From positions 1 to 8,519 of the forward strand of contig JAISYB010000018.1 in NCBI GenBank assembly GCA_031270215.1: a stretch of DNA of 8,519 bases, read 5' to 3'. The translations under genes and the position numbers were made by a program. The notes beneath the pieces were generated by a model that was given only the letters and a program-made list of their open reading frames with translations, was not told the DNA's origin and did no database searches. This document shows, in pieces, positions 1-5,174 of the stretch. This DNA is from Streptococcaceae bacterium. GTDB lineage: Bacteria > Bacillota > Bacilli > Lactobacillales > Streptococcaceae. The first letter of the stretch is position 1; every line of letters starts with the position of its first letter.

Positions 1-411
1 TTGTCACAAATCTCGGCGATTGAGGCAATCTATACACAGCAGGAGTCGGTATTGTTTGGTGCGGATCAGAATTGTCAATTGATGTTAGAAGCATGCGCAG
101 GTTTTTACTTTGTAGATGAAGCGAAAGGGGAGCTAATCAGCGAAATAGGAGATGAGGAGAACGGGCAGGCAGAGTGCTATAGGGCAGTTCATGGTTATTC
201 TCCAAAAAAGCCAAACTATCAAACGACTTTAGTAGCTTTTGGTCCTGGGATTGCTAAGGGAAGAAGAATTGCTCAAGCACGTTTGGTTGATGAGGCGCCG
301 ACATTTGCTGAAATCCTTGGTCTGAAAGACTTTCCGAAAAATATTGATGGGAAAATTATAACGGAATTATTTGTAGAGGGAGGGTTACGAGATGAAATTA
401 ACAAAGGCTGA
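1..411 (+). CDS. Alkaline phosphatase-superfamily phosphodiesterase / nucleotide pyrophosphatase, C-terminal part (5' partial)
   Basis: The reading frame is open from the first base, and the leading TTG is more likely an internal Leu codon than a start. What remains is about 136 residues. Around residues 64-85 it reads HGYSPKKPNYQTT then VAFGPGIAKG, followed by VDEAPTFAEILGL. This is the usual end of type I phosphodiesterase/nucleotide pyrophosphatase proteins, where the His of HGY is a zinc ligand and a 'pathway to completion' segment names the family's last helix. The catalytic Thr/Ser and the other metal ligands would lie upstream of the window, so substrate cannot be judged. Family members hydrolyse phosphodiester or phosphomonoester bonds, often of nucleotides. 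The 3' end overlaps the next gene by 20 nt, which suggests one transcript and coupled translation. Family assignment is fairly sure; exact activity is not. Confidence 0.8.
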   Translation: MSQISAIEAIYTQQESVLFGADQNCQLMLEACAGFYFVDEAKGELISEIGDEENGQAECYRAVHGYSPKKPNYQTTLVAFGPGIAKGRRIAQARLVDEAPTFAEILGLKDFPKNIDGKIITELFVEGGLRDEINKG

Positions 412-1648
412 AAGAAGCTGGATTATGTATGACTGGGCAAACTCGGCTTATTCTCTAGTTATCGTTACGGCAATCTTGCCGATTTATTTTAAGGCAGTCA
501 GCAGTAATGCTGGCATTTCCGGAGTAGATAGTACGGTAATTTGGGGTTATACTTCCTCAGCTGCAACGCTGGTTATCTCTATTTTGGCCCCATTTTTAGG
601 AACGATTGCTGATTATTTTGGTTATAAGAAAAAGATTTTCACCCTCTTTGCGCTCAGTGGAATGATTACAACATTCGGATTAGCTATTGTATCAAGTCAG
701 AGCTGGGTTGCTTTACTTGTCGTATATGTTTTATCCCATATGGGTTTTCAAGGAGCAAATGTATTTTATGACGGCTTTTTAGTTGATGTGACAAGCGATG
801 AACGTGCTGATAAGATTTCAGCCTATGGTTATGGTTTAGGCTATATTGGTAGTGCCTTATTATTTGTTATTGTTATGATTTTGCAGGTGACTAAAGGTTT
901 TGGATACCTAAATACAATCATTGTTACACAGCTCAGCTTTGTTTTGACAGCTCTATGGTGGACTTTGTTTTCAGTCCCATTTTTTAAAAACGTTCGGCAG
1001 ATACATGGTGTTAAAAGACAATCGCACTCCATTCGCCGAAGCTTCACACGTTTGATGACAACGATTAAAGATATTCGTCAATATAGGCTTGTTGCCTTAT
1101 TTCTGCTTGCTTATTTCTTTTACATTGACGGTGTCGATACCATTTTTACAATGGCAACAGCTTTTGGTGTTGATATGGGCATTGATTCAAATCATTTGAT
1201 TATTATTTTATTAGTTGTTAATCTGATTGCTTTTCCATTTACCATTCTCTATGGTTGGCTTTCAGAGCGTTTTGGAACGAAGGCGTTGATTACTGTGGCA
1301 ATTGATGTCTATGTCTTGATTTGTTTGTGTGCAATGTTTATGAAAACAGCATTTGATTTTTGGATTTTGGCATTGCTGGTTGGGACTTCTCAAGGCGGGA
1401 TTCAGGCGTTAAGCCGCTCTTATTTTGCGAAAATTATTCCGAAAGATAAGGCGAATGAATTTTTTGGCTTTTATAATATTTTTGGAAAATTCTCAGCGAT
1501 ATTAGGGCCTATTATTTTTTCGACAATGACAAAACTAACTGGGAAAAGTCAGTTTGGAATTGCGAGTTTGATGATTTTATTTATTATCGGTGGCCTAATT
1601 CTACTCTTTGCTGTTAGAGATAGTAAAAATAGTCGTTTGAATGTATGA
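392..1648 (+). CDS. UMF1-type major facilitator superfamily transporter
   Basis: This is a 418-residue, very hydrophobic protein with about 12 predicted membrane helices. The N-terminus contains SWIMYDWANSAYSLVIVT at about residues 9-26, a pattern I associate with the UMF1/Atg22-like branch (COG2270). An MFS motif A-like loop, GTIADYFGYKK, lies at 70-80 between helices 2 and 3. GANVFYDGFLVDV lies at 121-133, and a second, weaker loop, GWLSERFGTK, appears in the C-terminal half. The ATG at 392 is preceded by GAGGGAGGG (376-384) at good spacing, inside the end of the phosphodiesterase gene. UMF1 members are inner-membrane transporters whose bacterial substrates are mostly unknown. Pairing with a phosphodiesterase could mean uptake or export of a hydrolysis product, but that is inference. 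Length is normal and I see no frameshift. Confidence 0.9.
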   Translation: MKLTKAERSWIMYDWANSAYSLVIVTAILPIYFKAVSSNAGISGVDSTVIWGYTSSAATLVISILAPFLGTIADYFGYKKKIFTLFALSGMITTFGLAIVSSQSWVALLVVYVLSHMGFQGANVFYDGFLVDVTSDERADKISAYGYGLGYIGSALLFVIVMILQVTKGFGYLNTIIVTQLSFVLTALWWTLFSVPFFKNVRQIHGVKRQSHSIRRSFTRLMTTIKDIRQYRLVALFLLAYFFYIDGVDTIFTMATAFGVDMGIDSNHLIIILLVVNLIAFPFTILYGWLSERFGTKALITVAIDVYVLICLCAMFMKTAFDFWILALLVGTSQGGIQALSRSYFAKIIPKDKANEFFGFYNIFGKFSAILGPIIFSTMTKLTGKSQFGIASLMILFIIGGLILLFAVRDSKNSRLNV

Positions 1649-1665
1649 TAGAATTGCTTTAGACT

Positions 1666-1683
1666 AGGTGACAAAGGTCATCT
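1666..1683 (+). other. Short hairpin between transporter and HAD gene
   Basis: AGGTGAC and GTCATCT form a 7-bp stem (one G-U pair) around the loop AAAG. No T-run follows, so it is not a standard intrinsic terminator. It may be an mRNA stabilising or weak pausing structure in the 61-nt gap, or chance. I see no convincing promoter in this gap, so the downstream gene may be read from the upstream transcript. Confidence 0.3.
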
Positions 1684-1709
1684 TAAGAGATTAAGAAGGG
1701 AGGGCTTGG

Positions 1710-3083
1710 ATGATTAAGGCAGTATTTTTTGATATTGATGGTACATTAGTGAATAGAAATTCAAGGGTGCTGGATAGTACGAGAAAGGCAATTCAAGAAT
1801 TGCAAAAACAAGGGGTTATCATTGGACTTGCAACAGGACGCTCGCCGAGCTATGTGCAAGAAATTATGGAAAATTTAGCTCTAGATGTTGCGGTGACTTG
1901 TAATGGTCAATATGTGGCATCTTTAGATCAAGTAATTAGTGCTAGGGCGTTTAGTAAGCAGCCCATCATGCATTTAGCTGAATATGCCTCTAAAAATAAG
2001 CGTGAAATGACTTTTGAAACGGCTTCTGAAATGGTGGGAAGTCGCTTGATTGCCTTTGGTAATTCAAAGATAGCACGATTTCTAGGTAGTTACATGTCCA
2101 AAAGCTTCTCTAATGGTTTAAAGATGGGTTTCCAAAAGATTGTTAGAAATATCAAAAATAAAGATTATCAAAACAATCCCGTCTTACGTGAGGAGATTTA
2201 TCAAGTGATTATGGTGGCGACCGTTGAAGAGCAGCCGGCACTTGAGAAAGAGTTTCAGGAATGCACATTCACACGAAGTAATCCATATTCAGTAGACATT
2301 ATCCCTAAAGGAGGCTCAAAGCTGAAAGGAATTGAGATAGCCTGTGCTCATTTTGGGATTAATATGAAAGAAGTCATGGTCTTTGGTGATGCGCTAAACG
2401 ATATTGAGATGATTAAGGGGGCTGGAATAGGCGTTGCGATGGGGAACGCTGACTCACAAGTGAAAGAAGTTGCCGATTTCGTCACGCAAAGTAATGAAAA
2501 AGATGGTATCGCGATTGCCTTAAAGCATTATGCCTTGATTTCCTTTAATCAACTTCCTGTTTTTTATAGCAAGGATTCGTCTTTCAATAAGGTTAAAGAG
2601 TTTCATTTGACTTTTGATAACTGCTCTCAGGAAATTCCCAAGCCTTTTTCTGCGGAACAAGCAGGATTTCGAGCAGATTTTAAGATTGAGGAATTGGTTG
2701 AATTTTTATATGCTGCAAGTGCGAATCACCCAGAGGTATTTGAAGGACAGATTGAGTTGCTGCACGAAGCAATTGATAAGGCTAAAGTTAAAATTGAGAA
2801 TAAATCTACGGTAGTTACAGATGTCTTGGTACAAGAGGTTGATGCAATGGTTGACCTATTATATTTCACCTATGGAAGTTTTGTTTTGATGGGTGTTGAT
2901 CCGCACCGGATTTTTGAAATTGTTCATGAAGCAAATATGGGAAAGCTGTGGCCTGACGATACTGCGCATTACGATGAGGTAACCGGAAAGATTTTAAAGC
3001 CAGCTAATTGGGAAGAAAAATATGCGCCTGAGCCAAAAATTAAGGCGGAAATTAAACGGCAAATTGCTGAGAGGATTAAGTAG
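1710..3083 (+). CDS. Cof-type HAD-IIB phosphatase fused to PRA-PH-like (COG4696-type) phosphohydrolase domain
   Basis: This protein has 457 residues and two domains. Residues 1 to about 280 are a haloacid dehalogenase phosphatase of the Cof/IIB type. Motif I is DIDGTLV (nucleophile D8, acid D10), motif II is T42 in LATGRS, motif III is K204 in GGSK, and motif IV is GDALND (226-231); a IIB cap lies between. Such enzymes dephosphorylate small metabolites such as sugar phosphates or flavin precursors. Residues about 290-457 resemble the phosphoribosyl-ATP pyrophosphohydrolase-like, all-helical MazG/HisE-related proteins annotated 'predicted phosphohydrolase, Cof-like'. Visible marks are VKEFHLTF, EELVE (327-331), DAMVD (378-382), YFTYGSFV and HEANMGK. 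The EExxE motif is present, but the usual ExxD is not literal. The start is set by AAGGGAGGG just upstream. All HAD catalytic residues are present. The natural substrate is unknown. The next gene follows after 8 nt. Confidence 0.88.
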   Translation: MIKAVFFDIDGTLVNRNSRVLDSTRKAIQELQKQGVIIGLATGRSPSYVQEIMENLALDVAVTCNGQYVASLDQVISARAFSKQPIMHLAEYASKNKREMTFETASEMVGSRLIAFGNSKIARFLGSYMSKSFSNGLKMGFQKIVRNIKNKDYQNNPVLREEIYQVIMVATVEEQPALEKEFQECTFTRSNPYSVDIIPKGGSKLKGIEIACAHFGINMKEVMVFGDALNDIEMIKGAGIGVAMGNADSQVKEVADFVTQSNEKDGIAIALKHYALISFNQLPVFYSKDSSFNKVKEFHLTFDNCSQEIPKPFSAEQAGFRADFKIEELVEFLYAASANHPEVFEGQIELLHEAIDKAKVKIENKSTVVTDVLVQEVDAMVDLLYFTYGSFVLMGVDPHRIFEIVHEANMGKLWPDDTAHYDEVTGKILKPANWEEKYAPEPKIKAEIKRQIAERIK

Positions 3084-3091
3084 GAGGTACT

Positions 3092-3472
3092 GTGTTAAGA
3101 GGGAAATCAAGATTTGTTTTATATAGTAACTGTGCGGTATTGTTATATGTGATGTGGCAAATGACAATTAATAATCCATTTATTATCGCTTTTACAACGA
3201 ATTTGAGTAAACAATCAGAGCATTTTTTAAAACAATTAAGTAGTAATAATCTGCGTGATGTCATTTTTGCTGTAGTCGTAATTTGTCTTTTGGTATTTAT
3301 ACTGGATCGTTTTTGGCGCTTATTATTTGGCATTGTTTCAATTATTTGTATTGTGATTAGCGTATCATTTATTTACGAATGGTATACTGCTGGGCAAAGC
3401 ACGAGTAATATTTTAATGTTTGCGTTATTAGTGATTAGCTTGATTACCTGCAAACATCTCAGCTCAAGATAG
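3092..3472 (+). CDS. Small four-helix membrane protein of unknown function
   Basis: This is a 126-residue protein that I do not recognise. Hydrophobic segments at about 8-27, 56-71, 77-96 and 105-120 suggest four membrane helices. A polar loop at 38-55 contains NLSKQSEH and ends in NNLRD, and the C-terminus is short and basic. There are no catalytic motifs and no signal-peptidase site. I chose the GTG at 3092 because AGGAGG at 3082-3087 sits 4 nt upstream and overlaps the stop codon of the HAD-fusion gene. That arrangement also argues for translational coupling and a shared transcript. The 4-nt spacing is on the short side. The reading frame's hydrophobic periodicity and the strong Shine-Dalgarno support a real gene. 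The function could be membrane anchoring, small-molecule transport or simply lineage-specific; nothing decides between these. Confidence 0.7.
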   Translation: MLRGKSRFVLYSNCAVLLYVMWQMTINNPFIIAFTTNLSKQSEHFLKQLSSNNLRDVIFAVVVICLLVFILDRFWRLLFGIVSIICIVISVSFIYEWYTAGQSTSNILMFALLVISLITCKHLSSR

Positions 3473-3563
3473 ATTTTTTAGCTAGGCAGTAAGCAGGACG
3501 GCGATGTTTAACGAGCTAGCAATTAGGAAATTGCGGTCAAATAGTTGCCATGAAGTTGAGTCT

Positions 3564-3575
3564 GACCTAAAGGTC
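3564..3575. repeat. 12-bp palindrome GACCTAAAGGTC
   Basis: This is a perfect inverted repeat with 5-bp arms and a 2-nt centre. As RNA it would form GACC-UAAA-GGUC. As DNA it could be a small operator. No T-run follows, so it is not a terminator by itself. It lies in the tail between the membrane protein gene and the terminator at 3592. Function unknown; chance occurrence is possible. Confidence 0.35.
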
Positions 3576-3591
3576 TTGAAAATAGAAAAAT

Positions 3592-3633
3592 CGTGTGAAA
3601 TTCATTGAAAATGTTGATTTCATGCGTTTTTTT
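3592..3633 (+). terminator. Intrinsic terminator after the HAD/membrane-protein operon (probably bidirectional)
   Basis: CGTGTGAAAT (3592-3601) pairs with ATTTCATGCG (3617-3626) in a 10-bp stem with two G-U pairs and a 15-nt loop, directly followed by seven Ts. On the opposite strand the same hairpin is followed by ATTTTTCT, so it could also stop transcription coming from the right. It closes the upstream operon about 120 nt after the membrane protein stop codon and separates it from the S10 operon. Confidence 0.85.
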
Positions 3634-3650
3634 ATTCAAAATCAACGAAT

Positions 3651-3794
3651 TTGGGGCTTATATCTCAGCCTTTTGCGGAAAAGCTAGCGGAGCGGGTTTC
3701 CCTTAGGTGCTGACTAGTCGGAACCGTTTGTCCTTTTGTCCTTAGTGAATCAAGCTGCTGCAACGTGCGCAGACTGCGAGTTAAGAACATTAAA
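3651..3794 (+). ncRNA. Candidate structured RNA in a GC-rich island (unidentified)
   Basis: This stretch is about 52% GC against about 25% in the AT-rich block to its right, and lies between two terminators. Several local hairpins can be drawn: GGCT/AGCC (3655-3670, extendable by two G-U pairs), CTTTT-GCGG-AAAAG (3670-3683), CGGGTTTCC pairing with GGAACCG near 3694-3726 with two bulges, and CGCAG-A-CTGCG near 3768-3778. It also holds the palindrome GACTAGTC (3712-3719) and TTTGTCC repeated at 3727-3740. I recognise no tRNA, T-box, 6S, tmRNA or SRP RNA signature, and no strong promoter just upstream. It may be a small RNA, a cis-leader remnant or a decayed gene. Confidence 0.3.
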
Positions 3795-3830
3795 CAGAGG
3801 TACAAAACTTTTCTCCGACCTCTGATTTTT
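3795..3830 (+). terminator. Second intrinsic terminator, after the GC-rich island
   Basis: CAGAGGT (3795-3801) pairs perfectly with ACCTCTG (3818-3824) in a 7-bp stem with a 16-nt loop. It is followed by ATTTTTAT. The T-run favours the + direction; on the other strand the following sequence (TTTAATG) is poor. A terminator here makes most sense if something between 3634 and 3795 is transcribed, or as a fail-safe for read-through from the upstream operon. Confidence 0.65.
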
Positions 3831-3996
3831 ATATGAAAAAGATACGCCTAAAAGAGTTGTTTTGATAAAAGCTGTTAAATAGCCGTTTTCAATCGAATTT
3901 GAAAATTTTTTAAAAAAAATTAAGAGCGGATAATTTTTCAGAATCGATTTAATTCGTTTTTATCAAAAAATTGGAGAAGAAAATAACAGATTTTGC

Positions 3997-4025
3997 TTGC
4001 AATTCAAAGGGGGAGCTGTTATGAT
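3997..4025 (+). promoter_or_regulatory. Promoter of the S10 operon, sigma-A type with extended -10
   Basis: The -35 box is TTGCAA (3997-4002), the spacer is 17 nt, and the -10 box is TATGAT (4020-4025). TG at 4017-4018 gives the extended -10 form TGnTATGAT. AT-rich DNA lies upstream (3961-3994), as in strong ribosomal promoters. The expected start site is near 4032, giving a 5' leader of about 165 nt before rpsJ. This is the best promoter-like match I found in the intergenic region. Confidence 0.75.
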
Positions 4026-4050
4026 AGCAAAGGTGTTGTTTCGATTGTAG
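4021..4050 (+). CDS. Possible 9-residue leader peptide (MIAKVLFRL)
   Basis: An ATG at 4021 follows GGGGGAG (4009-4015) by 5 nt and opens a 9-codon frame ending in TAG at 4048. The stop overlaps TAGGAG, another Shine-Dalgarno-like sequence. However, the ATG coincides with the -10 box of the S10 promoter, so a transcript started near 4032 would lack this start. The peptide would need a promoter further upstream, which I could not find. It may be coincidence. Confidence 0.15.
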   Translation: MIAKVLFRL

Positions 4051-4178
4051 GAGAACAACATTGAGTTGACTTTTTAAGACAGCTCGGCGATGAAGCGAGA
4101 GGTTGCGACACGCCCGAACGCATTGCCACGCGTTTGCGTGCCGGTTTTCCCGCTAAGCTATGCCTATTTACAAAATAG
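4034..4178 (+). promoter_or_regulatory. Structured 5' leader of the S10 operon mRNA
   Basis: Four hairpins can be drawn. P1: TGTTGTT (4034-4040) with AACAACA (4054-4060), 7 bp. P2: TCGGCG (4084-4089) with CGCCCGA (4111-4117), 6 bp with one bulged C; a rival is CTCG/CGAG (4083-4099). P3: CACGC-GTTT-GCGTG (4127-4140); a rival is ACGCA (4118-4122) with TGCGT (4135-4139). P4: CTATTT-ACA-AAATAG (4164-4178), just before the ribosome binding site. In E. coli the S10 operon leader binds ribosomal protein L4 for autoregulation; whether this unrelated-looking leader does the same is inference. No full terminator was seen, though TTTT at 4145-4148 follows P3. Confidence 0.5.
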
Positions 4179-4196
4179 ACGACAGGAGGAACAAAG

Positions 4197-4505
4197 ATGG
4201 CAAACAAAAAAATCCGCATTCGTTTGAAAGCATACGAGCACCGTATTTTGGATCAGGCAGCGGAAAAAATCGTTGAAACGGCAAAACGTACAGGAGCGAC
4301 TGTTAGTGGTCCAATTCCACTCCCAACAGATCGTAGTCTTTACACAGTAATCCGTGCAACACACAAGTACAAGGATTCTCGTGAGCAATTCGAAATCCGT
4401 ACGCACAAACGTTTGGTTGATATCTTAGAGCCAACACAAAAAACAGTTGATGCTTTGATGAAGTTAGATTTACCGTCAGGCGTTAATATTGAAATTAAAT
4501 TGTAA
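4197..4505 (+). CDS. rpsJ: 30S ribosomal protein S10
   Basis: This 102-residue protein matches the normal S10 length and reads as S10 throughout: IRIRLKAYEHRILD near the start, GPIPLPTDRSLYTVIRA in the middle, KDSREQFEIRTHKRL, then a C-terminus of DLPSGVNIEIKL. S10 sits in the head of the small subunit and also acts as NusE in transcription antitermination together with NusB and NusG. AGGAGG at 4184-4189, 7 nt before the ATG, sets the start. It is the first gene of the S10 operon and follows a promoter and a roughly 165-nt leader. Wording of the sequence fits Lactobacillales. Confidence 0.98.
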   Translation: MANKKIRIRLKAYEHRILDQAAEKIVETAKRTGATVSGPIPLPTDRSLYTVIRATHKYKDSREQFEIRTHKRLVDILEPTQKTVDALMKLDLPSGVNIEIKL

Positions 4506-4523
4506 TAGGAAAGAGGTGTACAA

Positions 4524-5150
4524 ATGACCAAAGGAATCTTAGGGAAAAAAGTTGGAATGACACAAATCTTTACTGAAACTGGTGAGTTAATTCCTGTGAC
4601 TGTAATTGAAGCAACTCCTAACGTTGTATTACAGGTTAAAACAGTTGAAAACGATGGCTATGAAGCAGTTCAAGTCGGTTACCAAGATAAACGTGAAGTT
4701 TTGTCAAACAAACCAGCAAAAGCTCATGTTGCAAAAGCAAACACGGCTCCTAAGCGCTTCATACGTGAATTCAAAAACATTGAGGGCTTAGAGGTCGGTT
4801 CAGAAATCAAAGTGGATGTCTTTAATGCAGGAGATGTTGTTGACGTCACAGGTACGACTAAAGGGAAAGGTTTCCAAGGGGTAATCAAACGCCATGGACA
4901 ATCTCGTGGGCCAATGTCACACGGTTCACGTTATCATCGTCGTCCTGGATCAATGGGTCCAGTTGCACCTAACCGTGTATTTAAAAACAAACACCTTGCA
5001 GGACGCATGGGTGGCAATCGCGTGACAATTCAAAACTTAGAAATTGCCAGAGTGGATGCAAAACGCAATGTGATTTTAATCAAAGGAAATGTTCCAGGTG
5101 CTAAAAAATCACTAATTACCATCAAATCAGCAGTTAAGGCTGCAAAATAA
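4524..5150 (+). CDS. rplC: 50S ribosomal protein L3
   Basis: This is a full-length L3 of 208 residues. The N-terminus GILGKKVGMTQIF is the L3 signature. The long internal extension that reaches the peptidyl transferase centre covers about residues 122-162, with RHGQSRGPMSHGSRYHRRPGS and then MGPVAPNRVFK and LAGRMGG. L3 is an early assembly protein of the large subunit. Changes in this extension are known to affect pleuromutilin and oxazolidinone susceptibility; I see no obvious departure from the ordinary sequence. It starts 18 nt after rpsJ, with AGAGGTG as ribosome binding site. Confidence 0.98.
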   Translation: MTKGILGKKVGMTQIFTETGELIPVTVIEATPNVVLQVKTVENDGYEAVQVGYQDKREVLSNKPAKAHVAKANTAPKRFIREFKNIEGLEVGSEIKVDVFNAGDVVDVTGTTKGKGFQGVIKRHGQSRGPMSHGSRYHRRPGSMGPVAPNRVFKNKHLAGRMGGNRVTIQNLEIARVDAKRNVILIKGNVPGAKKSLITIKSAVKAAK

Positions 5151-5174
5151 TTCAGAAGGAGGGGACTTTAAGGA

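Larger units (their letters stand above)
3473..4196 (+). other. 724-nt intergenic region upstream of the S10 operon
   Basis: No protein-coding gene is convincing here on either strand. In order it holds: a 120-nt 3' tail with small inverted repeats; a terminator (3592-3633); a GC-rich hairpin island (about 52% GC by hand count over 3651-3780); a second terminator (3795-3830); a very AT-rich stretch (about 25% GC over 3841-3970); a promoter (3997-4025); and a leader rich in hairpins (about 63% GC over 4081-4150) that ends in the rpsJ ribosome binding site. The sharp changes in base composition mark separate functional blocks. Confidence 0.85.

Noticed and set aside
1..3. TTG at position 1 as a true start codon
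   Set aside because: No upstream sequence is visible for a ribosome binding site, and the protein lacks the catalytic N-terminal part of its family, so the gene must begin before the window.
1642..1649. TATGAT at the end of the transporter gene as a promoter for the HAD gene
   Set aside because: No -35 box at suitable distance, and the TG is not at the extended -10 position.
3076..3333. Minus-strand open frame opposite the membrane protein gene
   Set aside because: It overlaps a + strand gene with strong Shine-Dalgarno and clear membrane helices; the minus frame shows no family resemblance.
3651..3740. T-box or known riboswitch
   Set aside because: I see no UGGUACCGCG-like T-box sequence or AGGGUGGNACCGCG, and no core of a riboswitch class I know.
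3886..3911. Inverted repeat TTTTCA/TGAAAA followed by a T-run as a terminator
   Set aside because: The stem is almost all A-T and would be too weak; the stretch is better read as AT-rich spacer.
3899..3934. Possible upstream promoter TTGAAA ... GATAAT
   Set aside because: The spacer is 24 nt, far from the usual 16-18 nt, and no alternative -35 box fits the GATAAT.
4019..4219. Minus-strand open frame across the S10 leader
   Set aside because: No ribosome binding site; it lies across the promoter, leader hairpins and rpsJ start, and its composition mirrors the structured leader.
4090..4227. 45-codon frame starting with ATG in the S10 leader and running into rpsJ in another frame
   Set aside because: There is no Shine-Dalgarno sequence before it, it overlaps the start of rpsJ out of frame, and the hairpins explain the region's composition better.
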